The position numbers were made by a program, and so were the translations under genes. Source: Rhodospirillales bacterium (lineage in GTDB: Bacteria; Pseudomonadota; Alphaproteobacteria; ATCC43930; CGMCC-115725). Taken from it: a stretch of DNA of 11,681 nt. The DNA lies in assembly GCA_015654725.1 (NCBI GenBank), contig JAATGI010000355.1:1-11681 (forward strand). Direction: 5' to 3'. Under the pieces are notes generated by a model. That model was not told where the DNA came from. It saw only the letters and a list, made by a program, of their open reading frames with translations, and did not search any database. Of the stretch, positions 5,706 to 11,681 are shown piece after piece (within the stretch, counting starts at the first letter, position 1; the number at the start of each line of letters is the position of its first letter).

Positions 5706-6812
5706 ATGACCAGCAAATTATTCGAGCCGATCCGGCTGCGCGGCCTAACGCTCCCCAACCGGATCGTGGTGGCGCCGATGTGCCAATACAGCGCGGTTGA
5801 GGGCAGCGCCACCGACTGGCATCTGTTTCATTGGACGCAGTTCGCGCTTGGCGGCGTCGGCCTCGTGGTGATCGAGGCGACCGGCGTTTCAGCGCAGGGC
5901 CGCATCACGCCGACCTGCCTCGGGCTTTATTCCGACGAAAACGAACAGGCGATGGCGCGCGGCCTCGCCGCCGCCCGGCGCTATGGCGCGGCGCCGATCG
6001 GGATTCAGCTCGCCCATGCCGGGCGCAAGGCCTCCACCTATCCGCCCGGCAACCCCAAGGGCATGGGCGCGCTCAGCAAAGAAGATGGCGCGTGGGAAAC
6101 CGTCTCGGCGTCGGCGATTCCTTATGCCGACTGGCACACGCCGACGGCGCTCGACCGCGCCGGCCTCAATCGCGTCAAAGAAGAATTCGTCATCGCCGCG
6201 CGGCGCGCCGTTCGTCTCGGCCTCGATGAGGTCGAGCTGCATATGGCGCATGGCTATTTGATGCAGCAATTCCTGTCGCCGCTCTCCAACCGCCGCAACG
6301 ACGAATATGGCGGCGATCTGAAGGGCCGGATGAAATTTCCCTTAGAGGTGTTCGAGGCGGTGCGCGCGGTGCTGCCGTCGGACAAACCCTTGGGCGCGCG
6401 CATCAACGCCACCGACTGGGCCGAGGGCGGCTGGACCATCGAGGAAGCCGTGGTGTTCGCGCGCGAATTGAAGGCGCTGGGCTGCGATTTCGTCTGCGTC
6501 TCATCGAGCGGATCGACGCCGGCGCAGAAAATCCCAGTGGCGCCGCTCTACCAGGTGCCGTTCGCCAAGCGCATCCGTGCTGAGACCGGCATGATGACCC
6601 GCGCGGTCGGCCTGATTCTGACGCCGCAACAGGCCGAGGAGATCGTCGCCGATGGCGCCGCCGACATGGTGGCGCTGGCGCGCGCCGAGCTCGACAATCC
6701 GCGCTGGGCCTGGCACGCGGCGAAGCTCCTGGGCGCCGCCGCCGCCTATCCGCTTCAATACCGCCGCGCCAAGTTCGATGTCTGGCCCGGCCCAGTGCCG
6801 CGGCAGTTCTAA
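5706..6812 (+). CDS. Old Yellow Enzyme family NADH:flavin oxidoreductase (YqjM/class III type)
   Basis: 368 residues from ATG 5706 (MTSKLFEPIRLRGLTLPNR); AGGGGAAG at 5688-5695 is the likely ribosome binding site, with somewhat long spacing. An in-frame ATG at 5676 has no such site and abuts the repeat. FMN TIM-barrel hallmarks are C26 and Y28 in APMCQYSA (the thermophilic-like, YqjM class cysteine), Q101 and HAGRKAS (104-110), H179 and H182 in ELHMAHGYL (usually HAAH), SPLSNRRNDEYGG (191-203), R232 in GARINATDW, and a late FMN-phosphate region near VGLILTPQQAEEIVADGAADMV. Such enzymes reduce activated C=C bonds of enones or enoates with NAD(P)H; some relatives act on aromatic CoA or dienoyl-CoA compounds. 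It is cytoplasmic. Between two CoA-transferases it may saturate an unsaturated ring or ring-cleavage intermediate. Class is confident; substrate is inference. Confidence 0.92.
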   Translation: MTSKLFEPIRLRGLTLPNRIVVAPMCQYSAVEGSATDWHLFHWTQFALGGVGLVVIEATGVSAQGRITPTCLGLYSDENEQAMARGLAAARRYGAAPIGIQLAHAGRKASTYPPGNPKGMGALSKEDGAWETVSASAIPYADWHTPTALDRAGLNRVKEEFVIAARRAVRLGLDEVELHMAHGYLMQQFLSPLSNRRNDEYGGDLKGRMKFPLEVFEAVRAVLPSDKPLGARINATDWAEGGWTIEEAVVFARELKALGCDFVCVSSSGSTPAQKIPVAPLYQVPFAKRIRAETGMMTRAVGLILTPQQAEEIVADGAADMVALARAELDNPRWAWHAAKLLGAAAAYPLQYRRAKFDVWPGPVPRQF

Positions 6813-6905
6813 TCACGATGGTTTAGCGGGCAAGGCGGCGGCCGACGATCCGGCTGCGATTCTTTCCACTGCGATGACGGCGCCGTCGATGCGATAATCG
6901 GGCGC

Positions 6906-7691
6906 ATGATCGTCCGCAAGGAAGCCGACGGCACCACCCTCTTGATCGCGCAGACCGACCATTCGCGCCTGGTCGGCCAGTTGGCGGCGCATTGGGGCAA
7001 TACGCAATTCGCGACGCCGCGCCCCTACGAATCCGTGGCGCGCGCGGCGGCGTTTCACGATTTCGGCTGGCTGCGCTACGAGACCGCGCCCTATTTCGAT
7101 CCGGCGACCGGCGAGACGCCGCATTTCTTCCGCGCGCCCGGCGGCGAGCGTCAACTCGAAGCCTATCGTTGGTGCCGCGACGAGTTGCTGGCGGACGATC
7201 CTTATGCCGGACTGCTTGTCGGCATGCACCGCACCGGCCTGTGGCGCGGCCGTTACGGCGCGCTCACCCATCCGCCGCATCCGGTCCCGCAGCGCCTGTC
7301 GCCGGAAATCGAGGAGTTCATCGACCGCGCCGAGACACGGCAAGCGATCGAATGCGCGACCTTCGGCGCCACCCAGGTCTGGACCAACTACCAATTGCTG
7401 CAGGTATGGGATCAGCTCGGGCTTTATTTCACCTGTCAGGAACCCTATCCGCAGCATATCGAGCCGGTGCCGACCGTCTATGGCGCCGAGAATTTCGTCG
7501 GGCTGCGCATCACGATGAATCCGGTCTCGGCGCGCCAGGTCGCTTTCGCGCCCTATCCGTTCGATATCCGTCCTTTGTCGATCCAGTTCACGCGCCGCCG
7601 CCTGCCAGCGCAGCGCTTTGCCGACCAGGACGAGTTTCGCCGCGCCTATTTTCAGGCGCCGCTGGAAATGGTCGAGTACGAACTCGTCTAG
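6906..7691 (+). CDS. DUF3891 family protein (function unknown)
   Basis: 261 residues. The N terminus MIVRKEADGTTLLIAQTDHS, followed by VGQLAAHWGN (23-32) and the A-F-H-D-F-G-W block (49-55), matches what I recall of DUF3891. Candidate metal or catalytic residues are D18, H19, H29, H51, D52 and H108 (GMHRTGL), arranged somewhat like an all-helical HD-type hydrolase, though no function is established that I know of. No signal peptide or membrane segment. A 93-bp gap with no visible signal separates it from the OYE gene; no strong ribosome binding site precedes ATG 6906, and no other ATG is close by. The 183 bp after it hold a hairpin, a triple direct repeat and a possible leader frame. Its position inside a catabolic run suggests a hydrolytic or accessory role, but this is inference only. 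Confidence 0.7.
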   Translation: MIVRKEADGTTLLIAQTDHSRLVGQLAAHWGNTQFATPRPYESVARAAAFHDFGWLRYETAPYFDPATGETPHFFRAPGGERQLEAYRWCRDELLADDPYAGLLVGMHRTGLWRGRYGALTHPPHPVPQRLSPEIEEFIDRAETRQAIECATFGATQVWTNYQLLQVWDQLGLYFTCQEPYPQHIEPVPTVYGAENFVGLRITMNPVSARQVAFAPYPFDIRPLSIQFTRRRLPAQRFADQDEFRRAYFQAPLEMVEYELV

Positions 7692-7763
7692 GCCCGTTCT
7701 CCCCGATTCCGACAAGCTCTTCAACGCGGGCCTCGAAGGCAACGCAAGACGGGCAAACCGTGG

Positions 7764-7783
7764 ATACCGGCTTTCGCCGGTAT
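7764..7783. repeat. Hairpin ATACCGGC-TTTC-GCCGGTAT, fragment of a dispersed repeat
   Basis: A perfect 8-bp stem with a four-base loop. Both the setting (GTGG before, GGCGAAAA after) and the minus-strand reading SPYRRKPVST match half of the same broad family of short alphaproteobacterial repeats as 5593-5674, but with a different stem sequence. Only one arm seems present, so this looks like a decayed or partial copy. Confidence 0.65.
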
Positions 7784-7796
7784 GGCGAAAAGGCCA

Positions 7797-7820
7797 CTTG
7801 GTGTCTTGGCGTCTTGGCGG
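7797..7820 (+). repeat. Three tandem 8-bp units CTTGG(T/C)G(T/G)
   Basis: CTTGGTGT, CTTGGCGT and CTTGGCGG follow one another directly, ending in GTTAG. This resembles the widely scattered intergenic tract of the general form CTTGGTGTCTTGG...GGTT seen in many environmental genomes; its function is not known to me. It sits 55 bases before the CoA-transferase alpha gene. Confidence 0.6.
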
Positions 7821-7874
7821 TTAGTTTAGCGACCAAGAGAAATACGAAATGGCGAAGCAGGTTCGGGCGCTTTC

Positions 7875-8567
7875 ATGATCGACAAGCAGGTAGCGACGCT
7901 GGAAGCGGCCGTGTCGGGGGCCAAGGACGGCGCGACCGTGATGGTCGGCGGCTTTTCCGCCGGCGACGAGCCGGTGGCCTTGGCCGAGGCGCTGCTGACC
8001 ACGGGCGCGCGCGACTTGACCATCGTGGCGAACGGCGTTGGCGGGCCGAGCCGCGGTATCGCCGCGCTCATTCGCGAGCATCGCGTCAGGAAGATCGTCT
8101 GCTCCTACCCGCGCTTCACCGGCGGCGACGCGTTCGGCGCCGCCTATAAATCGGGCGAGGTGGCACTCGAAGTGGTGCCGCAAGGCACGCTCAGCGAGCG
8201 TATGCGCGCCGCCGCCGCCGGCCTCGGCGGGTTCTACACCCGAGTCTCGGCCGGCACGCTCTTGGGCGAGGGCAAGGAGACGCGGCTGATCGATGGCGAG
8301 CCTTATGTCTTCGAGACGCCGATCAAGGGCGATCTCGCCCTCATCGGCGCCTATCAAGCCGATCGCTGGGGCAATCTGGTGTTCCGCCACACAAGGCGCA
8401 ATTTCAATCCGGTGATGGCGCAGGCGGCGGCGGTCAGCGCGGTGCAGGTGTTGGAGATGGTGCCGCTCGGCGGCTTCCATCCGGACCAAGTCCATTGCCA
8501 GGGCATCTTCGTCGATCGCGTCGTGGTGGTCGATCGCGACCCGCTGAATTGGAGCGCGCGGCCATGA
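7875..8567 (+). CDS. 3-oxoacid CoA-transferase, alpha subunit (class I; 3-oxoadipate or similar acid)
   Basis: 230 residues, the usual size of PcaI/ScoA-type alpha subunits. Seen in order: DGATVMVGGFSAGDEPVALAEAL (18-40; the family's CoA-site loop is normally GGFxxxGxP, here GGFSAGDEP), RDLTIVANG, VRKIVCSYPR, VVPQGTLSERMRA, FYTRVSAGTLLGEGKETR, GDLALIGAYQADRWGNLVF and RRNFNPVMAQAA near the C terminus. With the beta subunit it swaps CoA between succinyl-CoA (or another donor) and a 3-oxoacid. The stop overlaps the beta start as ATGA (8564-8567), so the two are translationally coupled. The ribosome binding site before ATG 7875 is weak; a nine-codon frame (7849-7878) ends overlapping this start. 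Given the broken beta subunit and the altered loop, activity is uncertain. Family confident, exact acid unknown. Confidence 0.88.
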   Translation: MIDKQVATLEAAVSGAKDGATVMVGGFSAGDEPVALAEALLTTGARDLTIVANGVGGPSRGIAALIREHRVRKIVCSYPRFTGGDAFGAAYKSGEVALEVVPQGTLSERMRAAAAGLGGFYTRVSAGTLLGEGKETRLIDGEPYVFETPIKGDLALIGAYQADRWGNLVFRHTRRNFNPVMAQAAAVSAVQVLEMVPLGGFHPDQVHCQGIFVDRVVVVDRDPLNWSARP

Positions 8568-8932
8568 CGCCCTTGAACCGCCATCAGATCGCCTGGCGCG
8601 CGGCCCAGGACATTTGGGACGGCGCCTATGTCAATCTTGGCGTCGGCATGCCGAGCCTCGCTCCCGATTACATCCCCAAGGGCCGCGAGGTGGTGTTGCA
8701 GGCCGAGGTCGGCATTCTCGGCATGGGGCCGACGCCCAAGCCCGGAAATGTCGATCCCGATATCTTCAATGCCAGTACCCAGCCGACCAGCTTCGTGCCC
8801 GGCGGCTCGACCTTCAGCCACACCGATTCCTTCCTGATGATTCGCGGCGGCCATCTCGATATCGCGATGCTCGGCGCGTTCGAGGTTTCCGAGAAAGGCG
8901 ATCTCGCCAATTGGAACACCGCGACCCGATGA
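8564..8932 (+). CDS. 3-oxoacid CoA-transferase, beta subunit, N-terminal part (frameshifted gene)
   Basis: 122 residues covering the first half of a beta subunit that normally has about 210-225. It begins MTPLNRHQIAWRAAQDIWDG and carries VNLGVGMPSLAPDYIP (23-38), then QAEVGILGMGP (46-56), where E48 matches the catalytic glutamate that carries CoA; the familiar motif is SENG, here AEVG. It runs on through PGGSTFSHTDSFLMIRGGHLD and MLGAFEVSEKGDLANWN, all well conserved. After that the frame gives only TATR and TGA, whereas the family continues with a GGAMDL motif. That motif appears at once in another frame (8929-9237). Adding one base near 8921-8924 (for example GCGAC to GCCGAC) would restore an uninterrupted 224-residue protein. 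This is either a true mutation, a sequencing or assembly error, or a split that works through ATGA reinitiation. Confidence 0.8.
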   Translation: MTPLNRHQIAWRAAQDIWDGAYVNLGVGMPSLAPDYIPKGREVVLQAEVGILGMGPTPKPGNVDPDIFNASTQPTSFVPGGSTFSHTDSFLMIRGGHLDIAMLGAFEVSEKGDLANWNTATR

Positions 8933-9237
8933 CCGCGCCGTCGGTGGGCGGCGCCATGGATTTGGCGGTCGGCGCCAAGGCGATCCGCGTCCTGATGGAG
9001 CACACCACCAAGGACGGCAAGCCGCGCATCCTCACGCAATGCCGCTATCCCTTGACCGCCCCGCATTGCGTCAAGGTGATCTATTCGAGCCTCGCCGTGA
9101 TCGATGTCGCGCCGGGCGGGCTCGTCGTGCGCGAGACCGTGCCCGATCTCGATTTCGCGCAATTGCAGGCGGTCACGGGCGCGGCATTGAAAATTTCACC
9201 CGAATGGCGCGTGCTCGAAGCGCCGGCGCTGTCGTGA
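8929..9237 (+). CDS. 3-oxoacid CoA-transferase, beta subunit, C-terminal part (frameshifted gene)
   Basis: 102 residues, in a different frame from the N-terminal part. It starts MTAPSVGGAMDLAVGAKAIR and continues VLMEHTTKDGKPRILTQCRYPL and TAPHCVKVIYSSLAVIDV to WRVLEAPALS; GGAMDL, MEHTTKDG and CRYPLTA are standard family blocks. Its ATG (8929-8931) overlaps the stop of the first part (TGA 8930-8932), and no ribosome binding site precedes it beyond the coupling. The join NTADPMTAPSVGGAMDL lines up with the ANW-MVPGK-MVPGMGGAMDL arrangement of E. coli AtoA with at most a residue of difference, which favours a recent single-base loss. The next gene begins seven bases after its stop, so the operon continues unbroken. 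The C-terminal half alone could not carry CoA because the catalytic glutamate is in the other piece. Confidence 0.78.
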   Translation: MTAPSVGGAMDLAVGAKAIRVLMEHTTKDGKPRILTQCRYPLTAPHCVKVIYSSLAVIDVAPGGLVVRETVPDLDFAQLQAVTGAALKISPEWRVLEAPALS

Positions 9238-9244
9238 GGGTCCC

Positions 9245-10507
9245 ATGGCACGAGCATTGAAATCGCGAGCGCCAACCGTCTATCCGGTTCCGGAACCCGA
9301 TCTGACGCCCGAGGAAATGATCGCGCGCGCCACGGCTCTGCGCGCGCGGCTGCGCGCCGAGCAGGACGAGGCCGAGGAGCTGGGCGGCTACACCGAGGAC
9401 ATGCACCGCGAATTCCTCAAGGCTGGCTTTTACCGCATCCTCCAGCCGCGCCTCTTCGGCGGCTATGAGTTCGACGTTCCGGCCTTCTACAAGACCATGC
9501 TTGAAATCTCGCGCGGCCATCCCGGCGCCGGCTGGTGCCTGACGCTGTGCGCCTCGCATCCCTGGGTGGTCGGCTCGCATTGGGAGGAACAGGGGCAGCG
9601 CGAATTGTTCGGCCCCGACGGCAATTTCTCGGCACCGCATCGCGCCCCGCCGACCGGCCTGGCGACGCCGGCCGAAGGCGGCTATCGCCTCACCGGCCAA
9701 TGGGATTATTGCTCCGGGATTCCGCACGCCACCCATTTCCTCGCCGTGGCGCGCGACGGCGGCGCCGACAAAGCCGCCACGCTCACCTTGGCGGTGCCGA
9801 AACGGTCATTGACCGTGCTCGACGATTGGGGCGGCGACAAGACCCTGGGCATGCGCGCCAGCGGCTCGAACAGCGTCAAGATCGAGGACGTGTTCATTCC
9901 CAAATCCCACACCACCTACGGTTATGGGACTTGGCGCGCGGCGGAGACGACCGCCAAAGGCACGCCGGGCACGCGGCTTCACGGCAACCCGATGTATTTG
10001 GGCCGCACGTCCGGCCCCTATCATATGTCGTTGGTGACACCGATCCTGGGCGCCGCGCTGGCCGCCATCGACGAATTCGAAGCCATCATCACCACGCGCG
10101 AGGCGCGGTTTCCGCCGGGCCTGCCGCGCTTCAAACATGTCGATTTCCAGCGAACCTGGGGCCAGGCGGTGGGATTGGCGGACGCGGCCGAGGGCATCCT
10201 GGTCGAGGCCGGGGAGAAATATATGTGGCAATGCCGGCGCTGGGCCGAGACCGGCCAGGCTATCAGCCTCGAAGACGATCTGCGGCTCTGGGGCATGGTG
10301 CAGCAGGCCGGGCGGCTCGCCGGCGAGGCGGTCGATATCGTGTTCGCCAATGCCAGCTCGGCCGCGACCAAGAAGGGCCAGCGCATCGAGCGCTATTATC
10401 GCGACGTCGCCATGTATCGCAGCCACATCTCGGCGCAGATCCTGAATTTCGCGGCGCCGATCGCGCGCGCGCATTTCGGCCTGCCGGTCGAGATGTTCGG
10501 GATGTAA
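9245..10507 (+). CDS. Acyl-CoA dehydrogenase-fold flavin-dependent monooxygenase (two-component hydroxylase oxygenase), copy 1
   Basis: 420 residues in three parts: an N-terminal helical domain (about 20-130, with MHREFLKAGFYRILQPRLFG and GHPGAGWCLTL), a middle beta domain (about 130-230, with EGGYRLTGQWDYCSG and TLGMRASGSNSVKI) and a C-terminal helical bundle (about 245-415). The end, with R386, D387 and H394 in YYRDVAMYRSHIS, is the RDxxxxxxH pattern of HsaA, HpaH-C2 and DszC-like oxygenases that use reduced flavin and O2. They hydroxylate phenols or oxidise heteroatoms and lack the catalytic glutamate and CoA use of true acyl-CoA dehydrogenases. A partner flavin reductase is required and is not in the window. 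GAGGG at 9236-9240 is a short-spaced ribosome binding site. A longer N terminus (about nine residues) than copy 2 is the main end difference. Subfamily and substrate are uncertain. Confidence 0.85.
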   Translation: MARALKSRAPTVYPVPEPDLTPEEMIARATALRARLRAEQDEAEELGGYTEDMHREFLKAGFYRILQPRLFGGYEFDVPAFYKTMLEISRGHPGAGWCLTLCASHPWVVGSHWEEQGQRELFGPDGNFSAPHRAPPTGLATPAEGGYRLTGQWDYCSGIPHATHFLAVARDGGADKAATLTLAVPKRSLTVLDDWGGDKTLGMRASGSNSVKIEDVFIPKSHTTYGYGTWRAAETTAKGTPGTRLHGNPMYLGRTSGPYHMSLVTPILGAALAAIDEFEAIITTREARFPPGLPRFKHVDFQRTWGQAVGLADAAEGILVEAGEKYMWQCRRWAETGQAISLEDDLRLWGMVQQAGRLAGEAVDIVFANASSAATKKGQRIERYYRDVAMYRSHISAQILNFAAPIARAHFGLPVEMFGM

Positions 10508-10515
10508 CGATCCGC

Positions 10516-11681
10516 ATGGCGGTCTATCCGGTTCCAGAACCCGATCTGACGCCGGCCGAGCTGATCGCGCGCGCGACCGCGCTGGTGCCGCGCTTGCGCG
10601 CCGAGCAGGACGAGGCCGAGGAGCGCGGCTCCTATACCGAAGGCATGCACCGCGCCTTTCAGAAGGCCGGATTTTACCGCGCCGTCCAGCCGCGGATGTT
10701 CGGCGGCTACGAATTCGACATCCCGACCTATTACAAGGCGATGCTCGAGATTTGCCGCGGCCATCCCGGCGCTGGCTGGTGCCTGACGCTCGCCGCGGCG
10801 CATGCCTTCGTCGTCGCTTCGCATTGGAGCGAGGCAGGACAACGCGATCTCTTCGGCCCCGACGGGCATTTCGTCGCGCCGCACCGCCCGGCGCCCCAGG
10901 GTACCGCGACGCCGGCCGAGGGCGGCTATATCGTATCGGGCCAATGGGACTATTGCTCGGGCGTTCCGCATGCGACGCATTTTATCGGCGGCGCGCGCGT
11001 CATTGACGGGGCCGAGCCGCCGACCGCGATCAATTTCGTGGCGCCCAGAAGCGCCGTGACCGTGCTCGACGATTGGGGCGGCGACAAGACGCTGGGCATG
11101 CGCGCCTCCGGATCCAATGCCGTGAGGATCGAGCGCGCCTTTATTCCAGCGCATCATACGGCGCCGGGTTTCGGCCTTTGGCTTCAAGGCGCGCTGTCGC
11201 GCGACGGCACGCCGGGTACGCGGCTCCACGGCAATTCCATGTATCTGGGCCAGGTGATGGGCCCCTATCACATGGGGTTGGTCGCGCCGATCATCGGCGC
11301 GGCGCGCGCCGCGCTCGACGAGTATGAAGCGCTCGTGCTGAAGCGGCCGACGATCTTTCCGCCGGTGACGCCGCGCTTCCAGCATGGCGATTATCAACGC
11401 GCCTATGGCCAAGCGGCGACCCTCGCCGACGCGGCCGAGGGCATCCTGCTTCATGCCGGCGAGAAATATATGGAGAATTGCCGTCGCTGGGCCGTCGACG
11501 GCACGCCCTTCACCCTCGAAATGAGTCTGCGGCTGTGGGGCATGATCCAGCATGCCGGACAACTGGCCATTCGCGCCGTCAACATCGTGTTCGACGCGTC
11601 GAGCTCGCAGGCCACGCGCAAGGGCAGCCGGATCGAGCGCTATTACCGCGACATCGGCATGTATCGCAGCCACATCTCGTC
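10516..11681 (+). CDS. Acyl-CoA dehydrogenase-fold flavin-dependent monooxygenase, copy 2, partial (runs off the right edge)
   Basis: 388 codons are in the window, open to the last base; by comparison with copy 1 only about 24 residues are missing. It starts MAVYPVPEPDLTPAELIARA at ATG 10516, eight bases after the stop of copy 1, so the two form a tight tandem pair. Over the first roughly 90 aligned residues I count about 17 differences from copy 1, and blocks such as RGHPGAGWCLTL, LDDWGGDKTLGMRASGSN, GTPGTRLHGN, LADAAEGIL and RIERYYRD are the same. The RDxxxxxxH end is conserved (YYRDIGMYRSHIS). The most divergent region is around APGFGLWLQGALSRD (copy 1: TYGYGTWRAAETTAKG), between the middle and C-terminal domains, where substrate-site differences might lie. 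It is likely a recent duplicate with a changed substrate, or a partner in a mixed oligomer; this is inference. Confidence 0.85.
   Translation, partial: MAVYPVPEPDLTPAELIARATALVPRLRAEQDEAEERGSYTEGMHRAFQKAGFYRAVQPRMFGGYEFDIPTYYKAMLEICRGHPGAGWCLTLAAAHAFVVASHWSEAGQRDLFGPDGHFVAPHRPAPQGTATPAEGGYIVSGQWDYCSGVPHATHFIGGARVIDGAEPPTAINFVAPRSAVTVLDDWGGDKTLGMRASGSNAVRIERAFIPAHHTAPGFGLWLQGALSRDGTPGTRLHGNSMYLGQVMGPYHMGLVAPIIGAARAALDEYEALVLKRPTIFPPVTPRFQHGDYQRAYGQAATLADAAEGILLHAGEKYMENCRRWAVDGTPFTLEMSLRLWGMIQHAGQLAIRAVNIVFDASSSQATRKGSRIERYYRDIGMYRSHIS

Noticed and set aside
4487..5812. Long antisense open frame (441 codons) opposite the CaiB gene
   Set aside because: Shadow; it contains the spurious peptide of the dispersed repeat at 5593-5674 and no domain.
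6813..6905. Gap between the OYE and DUF3891 genes
   Set aside because: I looked for hairpins, operator dyads and small genes and saw nothing convincing.
7690..7733. AGGCCCG/CGGGCCT inverted repeat after the DUF3891 gene as a terminator
   Set aside because: Only a 7-bp stem with a 30-base loop and no T-run; could be chance in GC-rich DNA.
10396..11673. Long antisense open frame (425 codons) opposite the second hydroxylase
   Set aside because: The sense frame is clearly homologous to copy 1 and open to the edge; the antisense frame has no family features.

Overview
The window is high-GC DNA with strong third-position G/C bias. Its short palindromic intergenic repeats are of the kind that litter alphaproteobacterial chromosomes, so I infer a soil- or water-dwelling alphaproteobacterium (Rhodospirillales or Hyphomicrobiales style). 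No rRNA, tRNA, CRISPR array, integrase or transposase was seen. It reads as accessory catabolic chromosome, not a phage or plasmid backbone.

Layout. At the left edge a partial ACMSD-like amidohydrolase is read leftward from a 48-bp divergent promoter region. Every other gene is read rightward: an exported metallo-beta-lactamase-fold, lactonase-like hydrolase (347-1165); a GMC-family FAD alcohol dehydrogenase (1226-2872); a terminator-like hairpin and a GntR-type palindrome; a Rieske non-heme iron oxygenase alpha subunit of the phthalate 4,5-dioxygenase type (2992-4221); a palindromic repeat; a CaiB/BaiF class III CoA-transferase with a TTG start (4400-5584); a second palindromic repeat; an Old Yellow Enzyme of the YqjM type (5706-6812); a DUF3891 protein (6906-7691); a gap with a hairpin and a triple 8-bp direct repeat; the alpha subunit of a class I 3-oxoacid CoA-transferase (7875-8567); its beta subunit, broken by a frameshift into two overlapping reading frames (8564-8932 and 8929-9237); and two tandem paralogous flavin-dependent monooxygenases of the acyl-CoA dehydrogenase fold (9245-10507 and 10516 to the right edge).

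How they may work together (inference). Two-component flavin hydroxylases and a Rieske oxygenase add oxygen to an aromatic or alicyclic substrate. The GMC enzyme oxidises an alcohol, the OYE reduces an activated C=C bond, the amidohydrolase decarboxylates or hydrolyses a ring-cleavage product, and the lactonase-like enzyme opens a lactone. Two unrelated CoA-transferases activate the acids for beta-oxidation-like steps. The substrate cannot be read from this sequence. No flavin reductase, Rieske reductase or regulator gene lies in the window, so part of the system must lie outside it.

Most notable: the class I CoA-transferase beta subunit split exactly at an ATGA stop/start overlap, the tandem hydroxylase pair, three different palindromic repeats at three gene junctions, and two TTGT/ACAA dyads in front of the two likely transcription units.
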